From NCBI RefSeq assembly GCF_011386835.1, contig NC_088792.1:110580421-110644420 (forward strand): a stretch of DNA of 64,000 nt, in the 5' to 3' direction. Positions 24,155-34,037 of the stretch are shown here, piece after piece. The position numbers were made by a program, and so were the translations under genes. Origin of the DNA: Chrysemys picta bellii. Lineage: Eukaryota > Chordata > Testudines > Emydidae. Every line of letters begins with the position of its first letter. The first letter of the stretch is position 1. Below the pieces are notes generated by a model. That model had not been told where the DNA came from. It saw only the letters and a program-made list of their open reading frames with translations, and did not search any database.

Positions 24155-25095
24155 GTGAATTTGACAGCCCTGCACCTTTAAGCGGGGCGGGGGAGGGAGG
24201 TGTTTGACTGGCTGGACAGCCGAATGAAGGGAACAGTACTTTATGGCTGGGAGAGGGTGGGAGAGAGAGAGATGAAAACTGTTGCAAAAGAGTCAGCATG
24301 GTCGCTGACTCATTCCCTAGGAATGCAGAGTTTAAAAGGGCCTGAAGCTCTTTTACATGGAGCAGGCTGAGGAGGGACTCACCCTCCCTCCCCTTTATGT
24401 GATAAAATACCAGTTTTGGTCAAGACCTGCTGTGGGAATTACGCTAGCTGCCCCTTTTTTAGAGGGGTTGTGAAGGATTTTTTCCTGTACCATCATATTA
24501 GCTTGGGTGCCGTTGGGGGCTTTTCACCTTCCCCACAGCTGGTTCAGGAAGGGCTCTGTTCATGCATGACACGAAGGGCAGTAGACTGTATGTCGCAGCT
24601 CATTATGTAAGTGTAGGGTGGGTATCCAGTGCAGGTACTCCATAGAAAAGGTATACAGTGACTGGAAAAATGGCTTGGAAACGACTTAAAAAGATGTTCA
24701 TTAAAGGAACAAACAGGGGCTGTTGGGGACTCCTATGATTGGTACAGCAGGGAGCCACTCCCCTTTTCTTATAGCCCAGCTTAACCCTCCTACAAAGGGG
24801 GGTGAATGGTAAGGTCCTGGCACTAAATTTGCTGGTGAGACTTGGATGGAAAAAGAGGAGGAGCTGTTGGGAGCCCCACCACAGTATGGTAAGGTCCTGG
24901 CAATATATTTGCTGGAGAGACTTGGATGGAAAAAGAGGGGGAGCTGGTAAAAGCTCCCCGGGGAATTACGGAATAAACATGGGGTTACCTGCACTTTTAT
25001 CTGCCGGGTGGTCCCAGACATCTAATAATAAAGTTGTGACCTAATTAAACCCATGTCAAATGTCTCCTGTCCTTCTTTCGGTATAGCCAGACAAG
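24155..25095 (+). mobile_element. Solo-LTR-like block with an 80-bp tandem duplication
   Basis: It begins TGTGAATTTGACAGCCCTG. It has a TATA-like TTTAAAAGGG at 24331-24340 and AATAAA signals at 24972-24977 and 25027-25032, the order expected of U3-R-U5 on the plus strand. It contains an 80-bp direct duplication (24806-24885 and 24886-24965). No gag/pol/env frame. The right edge is uncertain (about 25075-25095) and no target duplication was found. Confidence 0.5.
24806..24965 (+). repeat. 80-bp tandem duplication, two copies
   Basis: Both units begin ATGGTAAGGTCCTGGCA and contain GAGACTTGGATGGAAAAAG. The second differs at a handful of positions and diverges after the GGAGCTG string. The unit lies between the TATA-like box and the poly(A) signal of the LTR-like block. 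Confidence 0.85.
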
Positions 25096-26270
25096 AGGGC
25101 AAAGGGCTCAGAATCCAAGAGAAGAGAGAGTTTTTGACTATATATTTATCCAATAAAACCAAGGTATTGTCACAGGTGCATAACAGCACTATCAGCTGTA
25201 TGGCATGTTTAGTGGACCAAAGTACTACAGTGCCAAGGATTGGTAAGAAAAAAGTATTGCTTTTATAACATTTGTTTAAAGAACACTGCATTAATAATAG
25301 AAAATACTTTCCATTATTTAATATGAATTAATATTGAAGACTGGAGAAGAATTATGCAAGTAATATTTTTGGAAAGCATCATTTGTATAACAGCCAGTGA
25401 TGCAACAATTCATGATGCTGTTTGCATTTTTCTTCTGGAGCACTTACTTTGCTATAACATAGTGTTTAAGTTTTAAGAAATTTGATCATATATCACAATA
25501 TACTTAATTCCTTTTTGTGGCCTTCAAATCTATGATTAAATCCTTTATCCACTAGGGTTTGATTTTTACTGTTCAGTTAGAACCTGCTTTATGGAATTTT
25601 CTATTGATCCATGAATGTGTACATTGGTTATTCAAAGGCAGGTATTCATTTTAAATAACTGCAGTCATTCCAAATGTATCTGTTCTGTTTGCCCATGTTA
25701 ACCTCTTAAACTATTTTCATTACATGTAACTGCCACATTTTGTAATACAAGAGAGTTGTGACCGTATGTTATTGTGGAATAGATCTTTAATGAAGAAAGA
25801 ACCAGATTCAGTATGGTGTTTCAGCAGAAATATTTGAAGATTTTTGGGTAATGCTTTGTCAGACCACAAGGGTTATTGCCAAATAAAGCAGTCTCTTTAG
25901 GAGCATTTGGGAGCTTCAGAGCATTAGACCAGATTTCACTCTTTTGGCTTGTGTCCTAGGGTAAAACATATTATTGTTTTGTTTGTTTGTTTTTTTAAAG
26001 AGGCTTAATTCTCCATCACTTATACCAGCTTTACTCCTGTGTAACTCCACTGATTTCAAAGACATTAAGTCCAGTTTACATGAGTATGAGAAGAGTGAAA
26101 GGCCTACAGAGCATTTATCATTATATTCTGTCAGAAAGAGTCTGTTATTCTGTTGTGGGTGAGCTACATTTGGGTCATGACAGGATATGAAATGTTGTAA
26201 TTCAGATGGAAGGCTAAAAGCAAGCCAGAAAGTGGCAGCCCCTGCCTCCAATCCTGTAGGTAGAATTATT
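25096..26270. other. Unrecognised AT-rich DNA
   Basis: A part-copy of the dispersed TTACACCAG hairpin family is visible near 26005-26090. No gene. Confidence 0.4.
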
Positions 26271-26356
26271 GGGCCAGATCCTCAGGAGAGATAAAAGAGT
26301 ATCTCCAGTGTCTTTAATGGGAGATACACTGAATTACACCAGTTGAGGCTCTGGCA
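26271..26356. repeat. Short hairpin repeat, GGGCCAGAT family
   Basis: Begins GGGCCAGATCCTCAG and ends CACCAGTTGAGGCTCTGGC, with a palindromic middle 'agtatctccagtg...gggagatacact'. Dispersed, non-coding. Confidence 0.55.
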
Positions 26357-27269
26357 CCAGCTGAGGAGTTATCCAGTGATGACGACTGCTCCATACAAAG
26401 GAAGCAATTGCAGTACCCTAGCTTTAAAAATAAAGATTAGGCAGGATAACTGGAATCGTAGTAAATAAACTATTAATTTGGGGAAGAATTCCCTTGTGAA
26501 TTACACTGATTTTCCATTAAGGGCCATTATAAAAAGTGTCCTTAACTCTTCAAATCATTTAATAATTTTGTTAAAAGAGAGGACTGTTCAAACAGCATAT
26601 CTTTGTCCTTAAGGTAAGAGCACCTACAAAGTAAAGTATTTATATGAGCAGATTGGATAGTGGTAGCTGTAGAATTCAGAGAGCTATACTAACTATTACA
26701 GACTTCTCCCAATTAATATGTAGCCATCAATATTCCCCAGATTCTCTGAGGAAGGATGTTGAAGAAATATTAACAGATCACTAGTATATTAGTATATAGA
26801 AAAGCATTGCTGGAAACATTGCCTCTCTGAATTCAAGGGAGGAGTAGGTTGTTTCATAGTAAAATTGCTAAGGGTTCTGTGGCCTGATTTAACTCCCACT
26901 GAAGTAAATGAGAAAATTCCCATTTATTGTTATGGGAGCTGTATCAGGACTTATAACCTGATAAGCCCTTATAAACATAAAAGAAGAGGGGAAAGCATAT
27001 GCCTCTATGGAAGTTGTTTGGGGGAAGGTTGCAATTGATTTTGATTATGCTTTGTCAGTTACTAAATACCATGTTTATAATTTTAATCATATTGAGTCCA
27101 AAGCCAGTTCTTTCAGCATATTCCATACAAATGCTAAAGCTATTCCCTCAGTCCCCCTTGCCTGATATCATCTCTCCCAATTTGTCATGTCACATCTAAC
27201 CTAGGTCCTGATCCTGCAGTGGGGCTCTACATGGGCACAGAGATCCATGTGTACAGAGTTCATTGTGTG
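26357..27269. other. Unrecognised intergenic DNA
   Basis: AT-rich. No feature can be supported. Confidence 0.4.
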
Positions 27270-27385
27270 ATCAGGATCCTACACTGCAAGCTCCTCAAGG
27301 ACAGGGATTGTCTTTGTTCTCTCTCTCTCAAGTGCCATGCACTCTTACAGCAACACACTAATAATAAATAATAAAGTTAACAAAT
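27270..27385 (+). repeat. MIR/L2-type 3' tail
   Basis: 'actgcaagctcctcaaggacagggattgtctttg' followed by an AATAATAAATAATAAAG tail follows the canonical MIR/L2 3' order. Confidence 0.55.
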
Positions 27386-28511
27386 TCAAATTGAACTTCT
27401 GGAAGTACATATGATAGACACATAAGGGCTACATTAATTCATTAAAGTTGGTGCTATTAGAGTGAACACTAAATGTATTTCTAATGTCAGGACACTAAAC
27501 ATAAAGTGGGCAAGATTTTACATTTTGAAGTTCAGTGCGACAGCATCAATCATATTCAACACTTAATTCAGATTATATATAGCTTGGTGATTATACTTGC
27601 AGGTTCACACCCCCCCCCCCACTTCTCATCCACCTTTCATCCTATTCCACATTTCTGCTAAAGACCAGAGCAGGTCAGGGGGAGATGTTGTATCACTTTG
27701 CTTAGCTTTGTAAAGTTTAGCTTTCTTTCACTGCTATAGATGGTGATAAAAAAGGACTAAATTCAGCAACTCCAAAATGAATGGTTCCTCTTACAGATTG
27801 CAATCTGAGCAATAGAATACAGGAAATCATTGGAAGTTTATTACTTGATTGTCTGTGACTGTCACTGAAATATGGGTTGACTGTCTGCAAAAAAAATCAA
27901 TGGTTTCCCTAAAAGAAAGCACACTTGGGATAGAAGAATGCAGGGCCCAAGTAATTTACTGGCTTCTGTGTTTGTCTGATTGAAGCATTACTGAAGCTGA
28001 CAGGGTAACCATCGGATTCCTGAACCAAACAGGCTCTCAGTCACACAATGGAAAGATGAGACACAGGGTGAGCATTATACTGCTGTGTGTTCTGCATGTA
28101 ATTTATTCTACCACACTTCTCTCTCCCCCGTCCCCAAATGCTACTTAGTTCGAAAAAAAAAGAAGCAGCTTTGTTTGGGTTTTTTCATTTTCCATTTGGA
28201 GAGGTCGGAGGGACAAAAAAAAAGAAACAAAATCAACCACTTGTTATGTTAATTTGATAGGATCAAGAGGCAAAACCCTGATCTAAAGCAGCATTTGAAA
28301 CTGTCCCGAGTCTCAGGTGGTCAGATTCCGTAGTTTGGTTTAGCCCAGGTTAAAGATATTAACCATTCAGACCTGGATTCAGATTCCAAAGTCTCCCAGA
28401 ATCCAGGGATATTCAGATCTGGTAGTTGTGTTTAGGGCCTCTCAACAATGTTAATAATTTCAGTCTTCACAAGTGGCTCAATCCTGAAAGGTGCAGAGCA
28501 CCGTAGCTCAA
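27386..28511. other. Unrecognised intergenic DNA
   Basis: Contains a short C run near 27611. Nothing else supported. Confidence 0.4.
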
Positions 28512-28627
28512 ATCCAGCAAAACACTTAGGCACATGCTTAATTCTAAGCATGTGAATAATTCCACTGAAGTCAATGGGACTATTCATATGCTTAGAGTTA
28601 AACATGTGCTTAAGTGCTTTGCTGGAT
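28512..28627. repeat. Perfect-style hairpin MITE around CACTTAGGCACATGCTTAA
   Basis: 'atccagcaaaacacttag' at the left is mirrored by 'taagtgctttgctggat' at the right, with further pairing through 'aagcatgtg' and the 'ccactgaagtcaatgggac' centre. A diverged relative lies near 43845-43970. Confidence 0.65.
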
Positions 28628-28649
28628 CTCTGCTAGAGTGCTCAGCATA

Positions 28650-29822
28650 GAATCATAGACTTTAAGGTCAGAAGGGACCACTATGATCGTCTAGTCTGTC
28701 CTCTTGCACAACACAAGCCACAGAATCTCACCCACCCAATCCTGTATCAAACCCCTAACCTATGTCTGAGCCACTGAAGTCCTCAAATCATGGTTTAAAA
28801 ACGTCAATGTGCAGCTAGTGACCCGTGCCCCATGCTGCAGAGGAAGGCAAAACCCCCCAGGGCCTCTGCCAAGCTGCCCTGTGGTAAAATTCCTTCCTGA
28901 CCCCAAATATGGCGATCAGCTAAACCCTGAGCATGTGGGCAAAACTCACTAGCCAGAAACCCAGGAAAGAATTCTCTGTAGTAACTCAGATCCCACCTCA
29001 TCTAACATCCCATCACAGGTCATTGTGCATATTTACCGCTAATAGTCAAAGATCAATTCATTACCAAAATTAGGCTATCCCATCATACCATCCCCTCCAT
29101 AAACTTATCAATCTTAATCTTGAAGCCAGAAATGTCTTTTGCCCCCACTGCTCCCCTTGGAAGGCTGTTCCAGAACTTCATTCCTCTGACGGTTAGAAAC
29201 ATTCATCTAATTTCAAGTCTAAACTTCCTGATGGCCAGTTTATATCCATTTGTTCTTGTGTCCACATTGGTACTGAGCTTAAATAATTCCTCTTCCTCCT
29301 TAGTATTTATCCCTCTGATATATTTATAGAGAGCATATCTCCCCTCAGCCTTCTTTTGGTTAGGCTAAACAAGCCAAGCTCTTTGAGTCTCCTTTCATAA
29401 GACAGGTTTTCCATTCCTCGGATCATCCTAGTAGCCCTTCTCTGTACCTGTTCCAGTTTGAATTCATCCTTCTTAAACATGGGAGACCAGAACTGCACAC
29501 AGTATTCCAGATGAGCAGGAGCGCTGCCAGCTTTTCTGCCGCCCTAGGCGGCGGAAGGTCCTGCCCTGAAATGCCGTGGAAGGTCCCGCCATCGAAATAC
29601 CGCCGCGGTTGCTGCCCCTCAAATTGTAGTGCTCTTGGCAATGGCCTAGGTAACCTAATAGGTTGCATCGGCCCTGCAGATGAGGTCTCACTAGTGCCTT
29701 GTATAATAGTACTAACACCTTCTTATCTCTACTGGAAATACCTCACCTGATCCCAAGACTGCATTAGCTTTTTTCACGGCCATATCACATTGACACCTCA
29801 TAGTCATCCTGTGATCAACCAA
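28650..29822 (-). mobile_element. CR1 LINE fragment interrupted by a hAT MITE
   Basis: Minus-orientation CR1: 3' UTR at 28650-29100 ('agaatcatagactttaaggtcag', then 'tccttcctgaccccaaatatggcgatc'), then C-terminal reverse transcriptase wording. The frame 29307-29498 (minus) carries [20 protein letters not shown] and [12 protein letters not shown]. It resumes after the MITE (29516-29676) up to 'catcctgtgatcaaccaat'. It differs from the CR1 at 21.3 kb in its 3' UTR, so it is a different subfamily. Confidence 0.8.
29508..29684. mobile_element. hAT-type MITE inside CR1, 8-bp target duplication
   Basis: A 161-bp insert (29516-29676) is flanked by perfect 8-bp repeats CAGATGAG (29508-29515 and 29677-29684). 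The termini CAGGAGCGCTG and CATCGGCCCTG are inverted repeats of the hAT CAGGGCCG type. It is GC-rich and non-coding. It separates CR1 sequence that would otherwise be continuous, so it inserted after the CR1. Confidence 0.85.
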
Positions 29823-30070
29823 TGAGCACCAAAACACTGACAGAACACCACACACTCCCTTCACTAGCCTGTCTGTTCCTCTGCCTCTCTTAGTCTTCCC
29901 CCAAACTCCTCCAACAGAAGTCAAACTCCCCTGTTTACAGCTCTGTTTGCTGGCTCCTATGCCACTGCAGCTGTCTGTACCGCTGCCTGATTGGCAGGCT
30001 ACCTTTATAGGACCCCTAATCAGAGAAACCCTGCTCCCTAAACAGGGCTCAGGTTCTTCAAGGATCAAGC
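29823..30070 (-). promoter_or_regulatory. Promoter-like element remnant
   Basis: On the minus strand, CCTATAAAGGTAGCC is followed by CCAATCAGG and a G/A-rich transcribed-leader-like stretch. This could be the U3/R part of an LTR or a LINE 5' UTR joined to the CR1. No ends are identified. A weak call based on composition and the TATA-like string only. Confidence 0.25.
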
Positions 30071-30250
30071 CAAATTAATGTAAACACTTAGAATGACCTG
30101 TATTCCCCCAGTAAAACCACTGGCTTCAGATGGTAGTATAATAACTATAACTTCAATTTTTGAGGCAAACCATGCCATTTTCCATTACCTATAAGCTCAA
30201 GCATGCTCAGTAGGTGCCTTGGTGTGGCACTTTTTGGAAGATGGCAACAG

Positions 30251-30924
30251 CCTGTGTGACAGACCCAGACCAGTGGGGTACAGTAGTCTGGTAGAGGGCA
30301 AATATACTGGTCACTGGATGAGTAGTTTTCTGTTCCCTGAGTGACCAGAGCAGGGGCTGCACTAGAGTAATCAGGAACCTGCTAGAACCAGTTAAGGCAG
30401 GCAGGCTAATTAGAACACCTGGAGCCAATTAAGAAGAAGCTGCTAGAATCAATTAAGGCAGGCTAATCAGGGCACCTGGGTTTTAAAAGGAGTTCACTTC
30501 AGTTTGTGGTGAGAGTGTGAGGAGCTGGGAGCAAGAGGTGCAAGGAGCTGAGAGGGTGAGGGTGTGGGTGTGCTGCTGGAGGACTGAGGAGCACAAGGGT
30601 TATCAGAGACCAGGAGGAAGGCCCTGTGGTGAGACTAAAAAAGGTGTTTGGAGGAGGCCATGGGGAAGTAGCGAAGGGAGTTGTAGCTGTCATGCAGCTG
30701 TTACAGGAGGCTCTATAGATAGCTGCAGGGCCCTGGGCTGGAACCCGGAGTAGAGGGCGGGCCCGGGTTCCCCCCAAACCTCCCAATTGACCTGGACTCT
30801 GGGTTCTTCCAGAGGGGAAGGTCTCTGGGCTGTTCCCCAACCCACATGGTGAATCTCTGAGGCAAGAAAATCCGCCAATAAGCGCAGAACCCACCAAGAT
30901 AGAGGAGGAACTTTGTCACACCTG
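30251..30924 (+). mobile_element. Solo LTR, 666 bp, 4-bp target duplication
   Basis: The element spans 30255-30920, from TGTGACAGACC to CTTTGTCACA, so it has TG...CA ends with a 7-bp inverted repeat TGTGACA/TGTCACA. CCTG occurs immediately on both sides (30251-30254, 30921-30924). TATA-like TTTTAAAAGG at 30481-30490 suggests plus orientation. No internal retroviral gene. The overlapping frames on both strands at 30499-30919 come from the G-rich leader and are not genes. Confidence 0.75.
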
Positions 30925-31279
30925 GTAAAGCAGCAGACAGTATTCCAGCTTCTGGTAATGTGTGTCAGTGTATGTGAGTTCAGAATTACTCAGTTCTAAA
31001 TGTGAAAACTAACCACCATCTCCTTCTTTAAAGCACTCACAAAGATTCACTTCTCCCATGACACACAAAAAATTAGTAAGCCAAGTCATCTGAGTGAACT
31101 GCTCAACTACAAGGAGGAAAAATATCGAACATAGGGAGAGAGAGAGCATAAGGGCTCTTGACAGGGAATCAATGTAGGAGAAAGATGAGAGCACATAATT
31201 ATGAAGGAAAAGTGAAGGAAGAGAATTCAATATATTTAACTTAATGCACATTTTTTAAAAAAGTAGGTAATATACCATA
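30925..31279. other. Unrecognised intergenic DNA
   Basis: No feature can be supported. Confidence 0.4.
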
Positions 31280-31374
31280 GGGCAGATGCTCACCTTCTGT
31301 AAATGACCATAGCGCAATTGAAGTCAGTAAACATTGAAACTATGACAATTTACACCAGCTGAGGATCTGCTGCC
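31280..31374. repeat. Short hairpin repeat, GGGCCAGAT family
   Basis: Begins GGGCAGATGCTCACC and ends TTTACACCAGCTGAGGATCTGC, with an imperfect palindrome between. Confidence 0.5.
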
Positions 31375-33304
31375 ATGTGTCTGTCATGAGCCTGATCACT
31401 TTGTACTGTGTATTGCATCCCTTTCTCCCACACCTCATTGTTCTTTTAGACTGTAGCTTCTTCAGGCTTCAAGTATGTTTGAAAAGCAACTTGCACACTG
31501 TGAGTACTGCTGAAATCTAAATAATAATAATTTTAAGGGGATTATTATGTGTAATTAGAGTAGAGCAGAGAGGTACCAACTAAGCTGATGGCCCCTTCGT
31601 AAAAGGCACTGTACAAACACATGGTGAAAGACAATGCCAGTGCTAGCCCATTGGGAGACCTAAACAAGATTATATTGGGCCCCCCATCAAACACAACACA
31701 TACTAAATTGATTCGCTTGGGGCCCTAAGCAATGCTTAGTCTGCTTATAACTAATGCTGGCTCTGAGAAGAGACTCCCTTCTCTGAAGAGTTCTATACAA
31801 GGCAAGAAGAGGGTTGGAAGGGGAAAAAAAGGACAGAGATTTGAAATTACTTGCCCAAAGTCACACGGTAAGTCTGTGGCAGAGCCAGGCATAGAAACCA
31901 GAACTTGTACCTCCCAGTCTGGGCAACCCACCAAAAACCAATAAAGCAAATAAAAATAACATGGATCAGCATATACTTCTTCACACTGCTCATGACTAGA
32001 AGATCTTGGTTTCTTCCTGAACAGGGAACTGCCATTCTGTTCTTACAGGCTAGTCAGACCAGTAAATCTTGTATTATACAAAATTGATGTTGTCAGCTAG
32101 CTCAGAAATATATATATATTTTTATTACATCTCTTAGTTTTGCTGCCAATTTCTGAGTATGCTACAAAGTAAATAATGCATTAAAATTGACACGTCTCTT
32201 GCTATTTCAAAGATTTTTTTTCCAATTGATTTTTCTGTAATACGTATGGACCAAATCATGAAAACCATCATCATGGGAGGAATCCTTACTCACATGAGTA
32301 ATCCCATTAAGGAGGAACTTTTAAAACTTTTAAAACCCAATCCATTATTTTCCCTTATGGAAAATTATTTTTAGAATTGTAATATAGAATGGTAACCTTT
32401 GTTCTATAAAACTTTTAAACCAATCTCTAGGATTCTATAATCAGGGATATATTTCTCTATGATACAGATTAAATAATTCTGTAATAACCATATCATGATT
32501 ATATTGATTTCCAAAGTCATTTTTATAGAACTCTGTTGGGTTTGGTTTCATCACTATTAAATTTGATAGGATTTTCCCCATAAGGGGCTCAGACTAGAAC
32601 AGAAACCAACAAAGCTCTCCATCCTTTACTTCCTTCTGTACATTAACATGTCAGCAATAGAGTAGTCTAGTGCAGACATGACCTTTACATAAATGTTCTT
32701 AGCAAAATGTTAGGAAGAGCTTAACTATTATTTTGTTTTCATTGTGTCTTATTGAAATGACACATTTCTTCAACTGGCAGGGAGAAGGAATTAAAAAATA
32801 AATTTAAAAAGTGCTCCTTAACGGCACATACTATTAGGGCCAAATGGCCAAATCCCACTTGCTTTATTTATAGGGAGTGAAATTTCACTCTTGTTCAGCT
32901 GGTCAGCAGCAGGCCTATTTAAGTCCCATTTAATCTTATTTGCCTGTGTGTGGGGGGGATTATACTCAAAGTCCCCACATATTACAGTATTGTTATCTGT
33001 GTAACGTTAGTGGGAGTTATGCTTATATATGGGGGAGGAGAACAAACACCATAGTGATGGCCAATAAAATAAAATTACTTCTTGTAGCTACCTATATAAT
33101 TTAAAGGACACTATCCACCTATTTAAACCCACGGTGTGATGTACCTCATAAGTGCTATCGTCATTCTAAATATCTTTTTAAATTTATTTTTTAGAATTGG
33201 ATCTCACTAGTGCTGAGGAGAGTGGGACAATTACCTCCCATGACTTATACACAAAACTCCTGTTAATACAGAATCTAGTATAGTAGCCTTTTTTTAAACT
33301 GCAC
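31375..33304. other. AT-rich DNA with two SINE remnants
   Basis: A diverged MIR/L2-type tail lies at about 31435-31530. A tRNA-derived SINE core in minus orientation lies at about 31832-31920 ('acttgcccaaagtcacacggtaagtctgtggcag'). The rest is unrecognised. Confidence 0.45.
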
Positions 33305-33640
33305 CACATTGTTGACTCACATTGAATTTATGATCCACTATAACTGCTACATCCTTTTTCAGCAGTACTACCACCTAACAAGTTATTTCCCATTTTGTAG
33401 TGTGCATTTGATTCTTCCTTCTTAAGTGTAGCACTTTGCATTTGCTGTTATTGAAGTTCATCTTTTTGACTTCAGACCAATTCTCCAATTTATCATGGTT
33501 ATTTTGAATTCTAATCCTGTCATCCAAAGCGCTTTCACCCCCACCCAGCCTGGTGGTGTCATCTACAAATTTTATAAGCAAACTCCCCCTTATCCAAGTA
33601 ATTAATGCAAATATTGAATAATACTGGACCCAAGACAGAG
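33305..33640 (-). mobile_element. CR1 reverse-transcriptase fragment
   Basis: A minus-strand internal slice of a CR1 reverse transcriptase. The frame 33375-33581 carries the catalytic FVDD box (KFVDDTTRL) followed by SALDDRIRIQNNHDKLENWS and NNSKCKVLHLRRK, the CR1 order around and after motif C. Both 5' and 3' parts are missing. It stops where the transposase-like element starts. Confidence 0.75.
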
Positions 33641-33818
33641 ATATGCTATTGGGTCAGTATATACGACCCTTGACTTGGGAATGGCGGAGGATAAGTGAGT
33701 TATAAAGGGAAGGGATCTCAATTTAAACCAGAAATGACTAAAATACATCTTTGACTGGATCTATGAATAAATCTATGACTGGGTTTGGACAGTACTTGCT
33801 TTTTAGGCAAAACAATGA

Positions 33819-33900
33819 ATGATGCAATCTGAAGCTGGTATTGCATCATACATGATATGAATTGCATCATGTTATTCCTAGAAGTCATGGATGATGCAAT
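33819..33900. promoter_or_regulatory. Cluster of four identical ATGATGCAAT boxes
   Basis: ATGATGCAAT occurs at 33819-33828 (+), 33840-33849 (-), 33861-33870 (-) and 33891-33900 (+), with start-to-start steps of 21, 21 and 30 bases, near whole helical turns. The contained 9-mer ATTGCATCA equals the CHOP-type amino-acid response element bound by ATF4/C/EBP dimers, as I recall it. It lies 138-219 bases before the start codon of the transposase-like gene. It may be a promoter element or a subterminal transposase-binding array. Confidence 0.7.
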
Positions 33901-34037
33901 CATAATGAAGCTTACATCACTCTGCTGAACAAATTGCCCTATATCAGCTTTAGAAATCATACAGTGTCGTGCTCTCTTATTTGTCAGTGTTTGATTTTGC
34001 AAAGGGACGCATTTCTGTTTAGCCAAAGTGAGCAGAG

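Noticed and set aside
30499..30919. Frames of 132 and 78 residues in the 30.25-kb solo LTR
   Set aside because: Repetitive LTR sequence with skewed composition, not conserved protein.
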